Part shown: positions 9,232-18,043 of the stretch, piece after piece
How the letters are laid out: each line of letters starts with the position of its first letter
Numbering within the stretch: position 1 is the stretch's first letter
Assembly: GCA_965247175.1 (NCBI GenBank)
Contig: OZ252006.1
Span: forward strand, 2,170,001-2,234,000
Length of the DNA: 64,000 nucleotides
Reading direction: 5' to 3'
Origin: JANQMX01 sp965247175
GTDB taxonomy: Bacteria; Pseudomonadota; Alphaproteobacteria; Kiloniellales; DSM-21159
Position numbers and translations under genes: made by a program
The notes under the pieces: generated by a model
Databases searched by the model: none
What the model was told of the DNA's origin: nothing
The model's input: the letters and a program-made list of their open reading frames with translations, nothing else

Positions 9232-9711
9232 ATGGGTATTGGGGCTCTGCGGCTTCGCGCCATACGCGCGGTTTTCGTGGCCCTGCTGCTGCTGACCGGC
9301 TGTGAGAGCAATCGGGCAGGAGAGCAGGTTGGCACCGTGGTCGGCGCCGTCGGCGGCGCCTTGCTCGGCGCCCAACTAGGCGACGGCTTCGTCGGGATCC
9401 TGGGTGCTGCCGCAGGCGGCGTGCTCGGCGGACTGCTCGGCCGCGAGCTAGGCAAGGAGCTTGACGCCGCCGATGCCGAAAATGTCGAACAAGCCGGTGA
9501 CAAGGCCCTGGAAGCGCCGGTCGGCACCGAGGTGGCCTGGAGCACACCCGAGACCGGCAACAGCGGCACGGTGAAGACTACGAAGGAGACCCGCAATGCT
9601 GTCGGCCGGCCGTGCCGCGAGATCAGGCAAGACGCCAATATCGACGGTGAAGCGGTCTCCGACACGGTCGTCGCTTGCAAGCAGGAGGATGGAACATGGG
9701 TGCTTCAGTAA
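9232..9711 (+). CDS. Glycine-zipper lipoprotein, surface-antigen/Rickettsia 17 kDa type
   Basis: 159-residue predicted lipoprotein. ATG 9232 has GGAGAAGAG upstream and gives a lipoprotein signal with lipobox LLTG-Cys24; the frame also contains an ATG at 9199 without a ribosome site. A glycine-zipper membrane segment (GTVVGAVGGALLGAQLGDGF, repeated G-x3-G spacing) covers about residues 34-70, followed by a small outer-membrane domain with WSTPETGNSGTVK and a conserved Cys-containing end. Likely outer-membrane-associated; function undefined. Confidence 0.82.
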   Translation: MGIGALRLRAIRAVFVALLLLTGCESNRAGEQVGTVVGAVGGALLGAQLGDGFVGILGAAAGGVLGGLLGRELGKELDAADAENVEQAGDKALEAPVGTEVAWSTPETGNSGTVKTTKETRNAVGRPCREIRQDANIDGEAVSDTVVACKQEDGTWVLQ

Positions 9712-9780
9712 CAAAATGATAACGTCTCTGGTTTTGGAGATGGTGTGGCACGGTAACGACTCGACGCAACGCGAAACGCC

Positions 9781-10707
9781 ATGGACCCCTACGCAACGCT
9801 AAACATCAGCAAGTCGGCCTCGGCCGAGGAGGTCAAGCGCGCCTATCGCCGTTTGGCGAAAGAGCTGCATCCTGACCTCAACCCGAACGACCCGGTGGTG
9901 GAACGGCGCTTCAAGGACGTCAGCCAAGCCTACAATCTCCTGGCGGACGAGGAGAAGCGCCGGCGCTTCGACGCCGGTGAGATCGATGCCAACGGTCAGG
10001 AGCGCGCCCAGCGGGGCTTCTATCGCAGCTACAGTTCCGCGGGCGGTGGCGGCGGCGGCTTTACCGGCTTCGGCTTCGATCACGACCCAGATCAGAGAGA
10101 TATCTTCTCAGACCTGTTTTCGGGACGCCGCGGCGGACGGGAGGGCCGTTTCGGAAAGCGCCGCGGTTCCGATGTCACCTACACCATCAAGATCGACTTC
10201 CTCGAGGCAGCGAATGGGGCTCGCAAACGCATCCAGCTGGCCGATGGCCGAACGCTGGATGTCAACGTTCCCGCCGGCATCGAGGACGGCAAGACACTGC
10301 GGCTCAAGGGTCAGGGCCTCTCAGGCGTCGGCGGTGGCGAGAGCGGTGACGCTTTCATCACGGTTGAGATCACGCCACACGCCTTCTTTCGCCGCGAAGG
10401 ACAGAGCATCCATGTGGACCTGCCCGTCACACTGTCGGAAGCCGTACAGGGTGCCACCGTCTCCGTCCCGACAATCGATGGCCAGGTTAGCATGCGCGTA
10501 CCCGCCGGTTCGAACAGTGGCTCGGTACTGCGGCTGCGCGGCAAGGGTATTCGTGACCAGAAGGACGGCAGCCGCGGTGATCAGTACGTCAAGCTGGTGA
10601 TCACTTTGCCGGACAAGACCGATGAGCGCCTGCGCAAGTTCGTCGCGGAGTGGGAGCAAAGTCAGCCCTACAATCCGCGCAAGAAATCCGGAATGGAGAC
10701 GGGCTAG
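9781..10707 (+). CDS. DnaJ-family co-chaperone, CbpA type
   Basis: 308-residue Hsp40. J domain at residues 1-70 with the HPD motif (LHPDLNPN near residue 31), a Gly/Phe-rich linker at about 84-105, then the two-part DnaJ C-terminal substrate domain from about residue 128. The zinc-finger domain with CXXCXGXG repeats is missing, which places it with CbpA and not DnaJ itself. It would stimulate DnaK. Starts 69 bases after the lipoprotein gene. Confidence 0.92.
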   Translation: MDPYATLNISKSASAEEVKRAYRRLAKELHPDLNPNDPVVERRFKDVSQAYNLLADEEKRRRFDAGEIDANGQERAQRGFYRSYSSAGGGGGGFTGFGFDHDPDQRDIFSDLFSGRRGGREGRFGKRRGSDVTYTIKIDFLEAANGARKRIQLADGRTLDVNVPAGIEDGKTLRLKGQGLSGVGGGESGDAFITVEITPHAFFRREGQSIHVDLPVTLSEAVQGATVSVPTIDGQVSMRVPAGSNSGSVLRLRGKGIRDQKDGSRGDQYVKLVITLPDKTDERLRKFVAEWEQSQPYNPRKKSGMETG

Positions 10708-10710
10708 AGC

Positions 10711-12033
10711 CTAACTACCGCCGCCGACGATACGCGGGCGCGATTTATCCTCCGGAGCAACCGGGCTTTGCGGCTCAGCTTCCTGCAATAGGTCTTTGAG
10801 CGGCCGATCGATGAGGCCGGCCAGCTCTGCATCGGCCCGCCGGGCCAGCGCTTGCGCCCGCTCAGGCCAGCCCCGACCTGGGTCAGGATCGAGGCTCACG
10901 GCCGCCATCAGCTGGCGGAGCGTGGCATGGCTCAAGTCCCGGCTCAGCAGCAAGCGGCCACCCGTCTGGGCCAGGAAGCCGCCCTTTTGCAACTGCTGCA
11001 CCAGCTCCTCGACATCCGAGGGCGCGGCTTTGAGACCGGCCTTCAGTCGGCGCAGGCTGTAGCTCTTCCCGCTGCGGCTGGCTTCGACCAAGCGGTCAAG
11101 GATCGACAGAGCCAGCGACAGACGTTGACCTGACTGCTCAGTCCGCGTGCGATGGGTGAGCATGGCGCGAAACTCCGGCAGCACCGCCGCGATTTCCGCA
11201 CCGAGCAACACGGCGACCCAAAGCAAATACATCCAGACTAGGAAGATGGGGATGGTCGCCAAGGCGCCGTAAATCGCCTGGTACGATGGAAAGAACTGCA
11301 GGTAGAGCCCGAAACCCCAGGTGATCAGGTCCAAGAGAACGGCGGCCACGGTTGCTCCGGTAAGGGCATGCATCCAGCGGACCGAACGGTTCGCCGTGAT
11401 GATGTACAGCAGCATCAGACCTAAAATCTTGAGAACGAATGGAAAAATGACTTCCGCAGCAAAATCGCCCGACTCCTTCGGAACGCCGGTGAGCCCTTGG
11501 GTCAGCTGCTCAATGTCAGTGGTTAAGGAAATTGTGATGCCGATGAGCAAAGGCCCGCCGGTAAGGATCGTCCAGTAGACCAGCAGACGAAGGGCCAGAG
11601 AGCGGGAATCCTTCACCCGGAATATGCGGTTGATGGCTCCGTGGATATTCGAGAGGAGCAGGACAGCGGTTATCACAAGCCCCGCAACACCAGGACCGGT
11701 CATACCCGATGCGTTGTTGAGAAAGCTGCGCAGGCGAAGGGCGACCTCATCCGCCGAATCGGGCGGCAAGGCATAGGTGATCGCCTCCAGAAGCTGCTCG
11801 CGCGCGCCGGCAAGGGCCGGGAATCCGCCCAGTACTGCCAGCCCGATCGCCATGAGAGGCACCAGCGCCAGCAGTGAGACATAGCTTAGACCGGCGGCCA
11901 ACCGGGTGCCGTCGCTGTCGCCGAACCGGCGGGCTGTATAGACAACGAACTCCTTGGCCAGGCCGAGTTTTCCCAAGAGACCTTGGTCCTTAACCTCGCC
12001 GTCGGGCTGCTTGATGCCTTGCTCATTCGCCAT
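10711..12033 (-). CDS. YihY/BrkB-family inner-membrane protein
   Basis: 440 residues from ATG 12033 (MANEQG). The frame is open back to 12204, but that stretch has no family similarity and lies in the fabI promoter region. Six or so membrane helices at residues 40-290 carry the BrkB/YihY pattern (GTRLAAGLSYVSLLALVPL; NRIFRVKDSR; WMYLLWVAVLLGAE). The C-terminal 130 residues look like a winged-helix, as seen in the longer members. Often mis-annotated as ribonuclease BN. Function unproven. Confidence 0.88.
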   Translation of the reverse strand: MANEQGIKQPDGEVKDQGLLGKLGLAKEFVVYTARRFGDSDGTRLAAGLSYVSLLALVPLMAIGLAVLGGFPALAGAREQLLEAITYALPPDSADEVALRLRSFLNNASGMTGPGVAGLVITAVLLLSNIHGAINRIFRVKDSRSLALRLLVYWTILTGGPLLIGITISLTTDIEQLTQGLTGVPKESGDFAAEVIFPFVLKILGLMLLYIITANRSVRWMHALTGATVAAVLLDLITWGFGLYLQFFPSYQAIYGALATIPIFLVWMYLLWVAVLLGAEIAAVLPEFRAMLTHRTRTEQSGQRLSLALSILDRLVEASRSGKSYSLRRLKAGLKAAPSDVEELVQQLQKGGFLAQTGGRLLLSRDLSHATLRQLMAAVSLDPDPGRGWPERAQALARRADAELAGLIDRPLKDLLQEAEPQSPVAPEDKSRPRIVGGGS

Positions 12034-12197
12034 GCGAGGGATATTACACAATTCCACCGCCTGAAGAAGCGCCGCCGACCAAGCCAACGAGCGGACCAAC
12101 GGTAGATTTGGCCAAACGCTCCGTGGATCTGGAATTGAGGACCCGGTGCCCTGCTGACCGGGTGGGCTCTTGTTGACGGCTCTTTGCGAGGACAGCC

Positions 12198-13037
12198 ATG
12201 GCACAATCCACTGCGCTCATGTCAGGAAAAAAAGGGCTGATCATGGGCGTGGCCAACGACCGCTCGATCGCCTGGGGCATCGCAAAAGCCGTTCACGCCC
12301 AGGGCGGAGAGCTTGGCTTCACCTATCAGGGCGAAGCGCTGGAGAAGAGAGTTCGCCCGCTCGCCGAAAGCGTAGGCAGCTCGGTTGTTCTACCCTGTGA
12401 TGTGACAGAAGACAGCTCGATTGATGAGGTCTTCAGCAGCATCGCCGAACGTTGGGGCCGCCTGGACTTTCTGGTGCACGCGATCGCCTTCGCCGACAAG
12501 GACGAGTTGAAGGGCAAGTACGTCAACACCAGCCGTGACAACTTCATCCGCAGCCTCGACGTCTCCTGCTATTCTTTTACCGCCGTGGCCCAGCGGGCTG
12601 CCCCGCTGATGAGCCCTGGCGGCAGCCTGGTGACGCTGACCTACTACGGTGCAGAACGCGTGATGCCCCACTACAACGTGATGGGTGTTGCGAAAGCAGC
12701 GCTAGAGGCCTCGGTACGCTACCTCGCGGTCGACCTGGGTGGTGCAGATGTTCGCGTCAACGCCATCTCCGCCGGCCCAATCAAGACGCTGGCTGCCTCC
12801 GGCATCGGCGATTTTCGTTACATCCTGAAGTGGAACGAGTATAACTCCCCGCTGCGCCGCAACGTAACGATCGATCAGGTGGGGAACGCCGCCCTCTATC
12901 TCCTCTCTGACCTGTCCAGCGGGGTGACCGGCGAGATCCACCATGTCGACAGCGGCTATCACACCGTCGGCATGATGGCGACGGACGCAGCACCGGAGCT
13001 TGCGGACCTGCTGCAGGGCTTCCGCCCGCAGGGTTAG
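12198..13037 (+). CDS. fabI: Enoyl-[acyl-carrier-protein] reductase, NADH type
   Basis: 279-residue enzyme of the last step in each fatty acid elongation round. FabI hallmarks are GVANDRSIAWGIAK near residues 17-30, the divergent SDR catalytic pair Tyr-x6-Lys in MPHYNVMGVAKAALE (about 157-171), and AGPIKTLAASGI (about 194-205). Normal length and the FabI-specific Tyr spacing separate it from ordinary SDRs. Followed 23 bases later by aroC, a frequent alphaproteobacterial neighbour. Confidence 0.96.
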   Translation: MAQSTALMSGKKGLIMGVANDRSIAWGIAKAVHAQGGELGFTYQGEALEKRVRPLAESVGSSVVLPCDVTEDSSIDEVFSSIAERWGRLDFLVHAIAFADKDELKGKYVNTSRDNFIRSLDVSCYSFTAVAQRAAPLMSPGGSLVTLTYYGAERVMPHYNVMGVAKAALEASVRYLAVDLGGADVRVNAISAGPIKTLAASGIGDFRYILKWNEYNSPLRRNVTIDQVGNAALYLLSDLSSGVTGEIHHVDSGYHTVGMMATDAAPELADLLQGFRPQG

Positions 13038-13060
13038 GTCAAGGAGCAGGAAGGCACACG

Positions 13061-14143
13061 ATGCCCGGAAACGCTTTCGGCCAAGCCTTCCGTTTCACCA
13101 CCTGGGGTGAGAGCCACGGGCCAGCCATCGGCTGCGTCGTCGACGGCGTGCCGCCGCGCATTGCCCTGGAGGAAGCTGACCTTCAGGTCTGGCTCGACCA
13201 GCGCAAGCCGGGACAGTCGCGCCACACGACACAGCGGCGCGAACCCGATTTGGTGCGCATTGTCTCCGGCGTCTTCGAAGGCCAGACGACCGGCACGCCA
13301 ATCGCCCTGGTGATCGAAAATCAGGACCAGCGCTCCAAGGACTACGGCGGCATAAAGGACAAGTTCCGGCCGGGCCACGCCGACTATACCTACTGGGCCA
13401 AATACGGCATTCGCGACTATCGAGGTGGCGGCCGTTCGAGCGCTAGGGAAACCGCCATGCGGGTTGCCGCCGGCGGCGTCGCCCGCAAGGTGCTCGACAG
13501 CCTGGTGCCGGGCGGCATCACGATCCGCGGGGCGCTCGCCGAGATGGGCGGCCAAAAGGCGACCAGAGAACGCTGGGACTGGGCCGAGACGCGCCGCAAT
13601 GCCTTCTTCTGCCCCGATGCGGAGTCGGCCGCGGTCTGGGAGAGCGTGCTGGATAGCGCCCGCAAGTCGGGCTCCTCGCTGGGCGCGGTCATCGAGGTGG
13701 TCGCCGAAGGCGTGCCCGCCGGGCTCGGCGAGCCTGTCTACGACAAGCTGGACGCCGACCTCGCCAAGGCGATGATGTCGATCAACGCGGTCAAGGGCGT
13801 CGAGATCGGTGCCGGCTTCGCGTCGGCCGCCCTGCGCGGCGAGGAAAACGCCGACGAGATGTTCATGCAAGACGGCAAGCCCGCCTTCTCGGCCAACCAC
13901 GCGGGCGGAGTGCTCGGGGGCCTGTCCAGCGGCCAGCCGGTCGTCGTCCGCTTCGCCGTCAAGCCAACCAGTTCCATCCTGACGCCGCGGCGGACCGTCG
14001 ACGTCTACGGCAACGAAACGGAGATCGTTACCAAAGGCCGCCACGACCCCTGTGTGGGAATTCGTGCGGTCCCAGTCGGCGAAGCCATGATGGCGCTGGT
14101 GCTGGCCGACCACTTGCTGCGCCATCGAGGTCAAGTAGGCTAG
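13061..14143 (+). CDS. aroC: Chorismate synthase
   Basis: 360-residue FMN-dependent enzyme making chorismate from EPSP, the last shared step of aromatic amino acid synthesis. Landmarks are TWGESHGPAIGCVVDG near the N-terminus, PGHADYTYWAKYGIRDYRGGGRSSARETA in the middle (positions 13375-13460) and RHDPCVGIRAVPVGEAM near the C-terminus. Length matches the family. Probably in one unit with fabI and the acetyltransferase three bases downstream. Confidence 0.97.
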   Translation: MPGNAFGQAFRFTTWGESHGPAIGCVVDGVPPRIALEEADLQVWLDQRKPGQSRHTTQRREPDLVRIVSGVFEGQTTGTPIALVIENQDQRSKDYGGIKDKFRPGHADYTYWAKYGIRDYRGGGRSSARETAMRVAAGGVARKVLDSLVPGGITIRGALAEMGGQKATRERWDWAETRRNAFFCPDAESAAVWESVLDSARKSGSSLGAVIEVVAEGVPAGLGEPVYDKLDADLAKAMMSINAVKGVEIGAGFASAALRGEENADEMFMQDGKPAFSANHAGGVLGGLSSGQPVVVRFAVKPTSSILTPRRTVDVYGNETEIVTKGRHDPCVGIRAVPVGEAMMALVLADHLLRHRGQVG

Positions 14144-14146
14144 ATC

Positions 14147-14668
14147 ATGAGCGTGCCGATCATGATTCGGCAGGCCGGCCAAGACGACTGCGGTCAGTTG
14201 GCGGCTCTGCTGATCGAGGCTTTCGAATACTATGGCGACAAGAATCGCCTGAGCGCGGTGGAGCTGTCGCAACGCCTGCGCGAGCACCTGGGCGCACAGC
14301 CTGGCTATGAAGCGCTGATGGCCGATTGCGACGGCGAGACGGTGGGCTTCGCCATCTTCGCCCCGGTCTTCTGGACCATCGACTGTAAGATCGCGCTGTT
14401 CCTGAAGGAGATCTTCGTCACCGAGCGCGCCCGCAGCAACGGCGCAGGCCGGCGCCTGATGCTGTCGCTAGCCGAGCTGGCGCACGCGCGCGGTTGGACC
14501 CGCCTCGTCTGGACCGTAGACCGCATCAACAAGGATGCTCTCGGCTTCTATCGCAAGTTGCCGGGAACGCGGGCGCTCGACCGCTATGTCTACATGTGGC
14601 CGGTCGAGGCCATAGAGTATCTGTCTCAGTCGGATGACAACCGCAGCACGCCGACCAACTCGACGTGA
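14147..14668 (+). CDS. GNAT-family N-acetyltransferase
   Basis: 173-residue acetyl-CoA-dependent acyltransferase. The GNAT core is complete: IRQAGQDDCGQL at the N-terminus, LKEIFVTERARSNGAGRRLM with the Q/R-x2-G-x-G/A cofactor loop at about residues 86-105, and GFYRKLPG near 145. Resembles the polyamine/thialysine acetyltransferase branch but the substrate cannot be fixed. Its last 43 bases overlap the convergent methyltransferase gene. Confidence 0.85.
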   Translation: MSVPIMIRQAGQDDCGQLAALLIEAFEYYGDKNRLSAVELSQRLREHLGAQPGYEALMADCDGETVGFAIFAPVFWTIDCKIALFLKEIFVTERARSNGAGRRLMLSLAELAHARGWTRLVWTVDRINKDALGFYRKLPGTRALDRYVYMWPVEAIEYLSQSDDNRSTPTNST

Positions 14669-15921
14669 GGTGACCAGAGAAACTGGTCGAGCGCCACGAC
14701 CTTTTCCAGCCGATAGCCGCCGTCGACCAGCAACCGGACGTCCCGAGCGAAGGTCGCAGGATTGCAGCTGACCGCAATGGCGAACGGAATGCCGGACTGG
14801 GCGATCTGCGCCGCTTGGTCCTTGGCCCCGGCACGCGGCGGGTCGAAGATCACCGCCGAGTAGGCCTTGAGCTCGGCGGCGCGTAGCGGCTGTCGATAGA
14901 GATCGCGCCGCTGCGCCGTGATGCGTCCGGAAAGACCGTTGGCCCGGACCGCAGCGTCAAGCGCCGCCAGAGCCGTCTCATCCGCCTCGAAGGCATCCAC
15001 CCTGCCGAAACGGGATAAGGGCATGGTGAAGCTCCCCGCGCCGCAGAACAGCTCGGCGATGGGTCCCTCGGTTTCGGACATCTCGAAGGCGATCGCGGCG
15101 ACCAGAGCCTCTTCCCCCTCCTTGGATGCTTGCAAGAAGACACCGGGCGGGACCGCGACCGGCACGCCGCCGAAATCGACCTGAGGGGTTCGGCGGACCA
15201 TCAGAGGCTCCCAGCTCCCATCCTCGTCGAGCAGCGAGAGGCGGGCCAGGTCTTGCGCTTCGGCAAAGGCGGCCAGCCGCTCCCGGAGATCCAGATCGGC
15301 GGCTTGAAGGCCCCCCAGCGCAAGGTCGATACCGTTGGCGCAGTCGGTGGCGACGACATCGCCGGCGGCGAACTCGGCCGTCTGCAGAAAGGACCGAACG
15401 GGCGCCAGTAGGTCCTGAAGGGCGGGACGCAGCAGAAGGCAAGACTCGATGGGCGCCAAGCTGTGACTGAGCCTCTGGCGGTATCCAATGACGACCTCCC
15501 GGCCGCGCCGCTGTGCCGCAAGGTTGACCCGGCGCCGGGATCGGGGCGGCGTGCGCAGCATCGGCGGCCGCTCCAGCGGCGACAGCCCGGCGTGCGAAAG
15601 CGCCTTGTCGACCTGCCCCTCCTTCCAAGCGAGATAGGCCGGCTCCTCCAGCATCTGGAGCGCACAGCCCCCGCAGGCACCGAAATGCGGGCAGGGCGGC
15701 TCGGCACGGGCCGTACCCGGCGACAGCAGCTCGACCAGCTCCCCGCGAAGGCCCGCCGCCGCCTCCGACACCACCCGCGCCCGAACCCGGTCTCCCGGCA
15801 CCGTCAGCGGCACGAACAACGGACGCCCCTCCACGGAGGCATAGCCGTCGCCGCGCCCGCCGATCGCTTCGATTGTCAGTTCCACCTGCCGGCCGCCGCC
15901 TTTGCGCGCCCTGCGTCTCAT
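14626..15921 (-). CDS. 23S rRNA/tRNA uracil-5 methyltransferase, TrmA/RlmD type
   Basis: 431 residues from ATG 15921 (MRRRARKGG). The N-terminal TRAM domain is followed by the iron-sulfur cysteine cluster CPHFGACGGC, then the SAM-binding Rossmann domain (ELFCGAGSFTMPL) and the catalytic region DPPRAGAK and SCNPATFARD, whose Cys is the nucleophile. It methylates a uracil at C5 in RNA; RlmD/RlmC and TrmA subtypes cannot be separated here. Overlaps the acetyltransferase gene tail to tail by 43 bases. Confidence 0.9.
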   Translation of the reverse strand: MRRRARKGGGRQVELTIEAIGGRGDGYASVEGRPLFVPLTVPGDRVRARVVSEAAAGLRGELVELLSPGTARAEPPCPHFGACGGCALQMLEEPAYLAWKEGQVDKALSHAGLSPLERPPMLRTPPRSRRRVNLAAQRRGREVVIGYRQRLSHSLAPIESCLLLRPALQDLLAPVRSFLQTAEFAAGDVVATDCANGIDLALGGLQAADLDLRERLAAFAEAQDLARLSLLDEDGSWEPLMVRRTPQVDFGGVPVAVPPGVFLQASKEGEEALVAAIAFEMSETEGPIAELFCGAGSFTMPLSRFGRVDAFEADETALAALDAAVRANGLSGRITAQRRDLYRQPLRAAELKAYSAVIFDPPRAGAKDQAAQIAQSGIPFAIAVSCNPATFARDVRLLVDGGYRLEKVVALDQFLWSPHVELVGVLRLSSD

Positions 15922-16145
15922 TGCCTCGCCTCGTCCTCCGTTCGGGCAGAGCCCGGCTGATTGCTCTGCGTCGGTTCTCTTAGGATTCCGCCAGCACTGC
16001 CGCGTCGTCCAGCCGTTCGAGCAACCCGGCAGAGCCCCCAGCGGCCCCTTGCGCTCGGTGCCAGAGGGCCTACAACGTGGCCGGAAGACAAGCGCGCAGA
16101 GCGCCCCTCTCCATAGCCTCCGGCCTCGAAAGGACCAACCCGCCC

Positions 16146-18002
16146 ATGCCCTGGCGAACCTCCAGTCCGGCCGCCGAAGAGCCCCGCCCCGCCAAGCCGC
16201 CACGCCGTGGCGGCTTCTTCTCCCTGCTGCTCAAATCGCTGATCGGACTTCTGGCGTCGATCGGATTTCTCGTCGCCGTCGTCGTCGTGCTCATCGTCGT
16301 CGCGGTACAGCGCTATGACAGCCGAGACGTGACCGCCGAGCTGCCCGAGCGCTTCGTCGTGAGCTACGATCTCGCGCGCGGCATCAGCGAGCGGCGGCCG
16401 GACAATCCCTTGGAGCAGTTTGGCGCCTCCGGCCTCACCGTGGCCGACTTGCACCGCGCGCTCGGCGATGCGGCGGCCGATCCGCGGGTTGCCTGCCTGG
16501 CAGTCCGCGCCGGCGTCGGTGACCTGACCCTGGCGCAAGCGCAAGAGATTTCCGGCGCCTTCGGCAAGTTCCGCGAGAGCGGCAAGTTTTCGCTCGCGTT
16601 CGCCGCCACCTTCGGCGAAGCCGGCACCGGCCTGAGTCATTACCTGGTGGCCAGCAGCCTGGAGGAAGTCTGGCTCCAGCCCTCCGGTGGCCTCGATATC
16701 CGTGGCTTCAGCATCGAACAGCCCTTCCTGCGCGAAGCGCTCGACGAGCTCGGCATCGAGCCGCAGTTCCTCCAGCGTGAAGAGTTCAAGTCAGCCACCG
16801 ACATCTTCCAGCACCGCAGGATGACCGAGCCCGTGCGCCGCAACATGGAAGCGCTGGTCAACTCCTGGCTCGCGCAAGCGACCGAGGATATGGCCATCCG
16901 CCGTGACGTGGAGGTGGCTGCGGTCGAGGCTCTGGTGTCGCAAGTCAGCGTGTCGGCGACCGAGGCGCGCGACAGCGGACTGGTGGATCGCCTGGGCTAT
17001 CTCGACGAAGCCGAGGCACATGTCGACGCGCAGTGCGGCGGCGAGGTCGAGAACGTCTCGCTGGAGCGCTATGCCGAGGCGACTCGCGACGGACTGCCGG
17101 AAGATGCGCCCGTGGTCGCCTTGGTACACGGCCTCGGCCCCATCGTCTTGGGCGATGAGGGGAGCGAGTTCGGCAGTCGCCTGATGCTGTCCGACCAGGT
17201 GGCAAAGGCCATCGAGACGGCCGCAAAAGACGATCAGGTTCAGGCCATCGTCTTCCGGGTCGATAGCCCCGGCGGCTCCTACGTCGCCTCCGACGTCATC
17301 TGGCGAGAAGTCAAGCAGGCCCGCGAGGAGGAAGGTAAGCCGGTCGTCGTCTCCATGGCGAACGTTGCCGCCTCCGGCGGCTACTTCGTGGCGGCGCCTG
17401 CCGACCGCATCGTCGCCCTGCCGGCGACGGTGACCGGCTCGATCGGCGTCATCACCGGCAAGTTCGATACCAGCGGCCTGTGGCAAGAGCTCGGTGTCGA
17501 CTGGGATGGCGTACAGGCCGGCGATAACGCCGACCTCTGGAGCTTCAACCGGCCGTTCAGCGGCGACCAGTGGAGCGACCTGCAACAGGATATCGATCGC
17601 ATCTACGGCGACTTCCTCGGCAAGGTGGCCGATGGCCGGGGCCTTGCGGTCGAGGAGGTGCGGCAGGTGGCCGGCGGGCGCATCTGGAGCGGCGTCGACG
17701 CCAGCAATCGCGGGCTGGTCGACGCGCTCGGCGGCTTCGACGTGGCGCTGGCCAATGCCCGCGAGCTGATCGGCGTAGAGGCGGATGCGCCACTGCGCGT
17801 GGTGCTCTACCCCGAGCAACGCGATCCCTTCACCGCCCTTTTGGAGGATGCTTTCGGGGGCGAATGGGGCCCGGGTCTCGTCTCTACCGAGGCGGCGCGC
17901 AAGCTCGCGGTGCTGGTCGAGGCCCTGGCGCCTCTGGTACAGGCGGCAGAGCGCCTGACCGCCGACCCGCGCGAGAACGTGCTCCGCGCCCCAGGTTTTT
18001 AG
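16146..18002 (+). CDS. sppA: Signal peptide peptidase SppA, 67K long form
   Basis: 618 residues from ATG 16146, exactly the length of E. coli SppA. One N-terminal membrane anchor (about residues 25-55) precedes two tandem S49 ClpP-fold domains. The general base Lys215 is in REEFKSATD of the first domain and the nucleophile Ser410 in ANVAASGGYF of the second, matching the split Lys209/Ser409 dyad of the E. coli enzyme. It degrades cleaved signal peptides in the inner membrane. The frame opens earlier at 16077 but without a plausible start. Confidence 0.95.
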   Translation: MPWRTSSPAAEEPRPAKPPRRGGFFSLLLKSLIGLLASIGFLVAVVVVLIVVAVQRYDSRDVTAELPERFVVSYDLARGISERRPDNPLEQFGASGLTVADLHRALGDAAADPRVACLAVRAGVGDLTLAQAQEISGAFGKFRESGKFSLAFAATFGEAGTGLSHYLVASSLEEVWLQPSGGLDIRGFSIEQPFLREALDELGIEPQFLQREEFKSATDIFQHRRMTEPVRRNMEALVNSWLAQATEDMAIRRDVEVAAVEALVSQVSVSATEARDSGLVDRLGYLDEAEAHVDAQCGGEVENVSLERYAEATRDGLPEDAPVVALVHGLGPIVLGDEGSEFGSRLMLSDQVAKAIETAAKDDQVQAIVFRVDSPGGSYVASDVIWREVKQAREEEGKPVVVSMANVAASGGYFVAAPADRIVALPATVTGSIGVITGKFDTSGLWQELGVDWDGVQAGDNADLWSFNRPFSGDQWSDLQQDIDRIYGDFLGKVADGRGLAVEEVRQVAGGRIWSGVDASNRGLVDALGGFDVALANARELIGVEADAPLRVVLYPEQRDPFTALLEDAFGGEWGPGLVSTEAARKLAVLVEALAPLVQAAERLTADPRENVLRAPGF

Positions 18003-18043
18003 AGAACCGGGCTTCTAGCGTTCTAGGCTTCTAGAGCAGAGAC

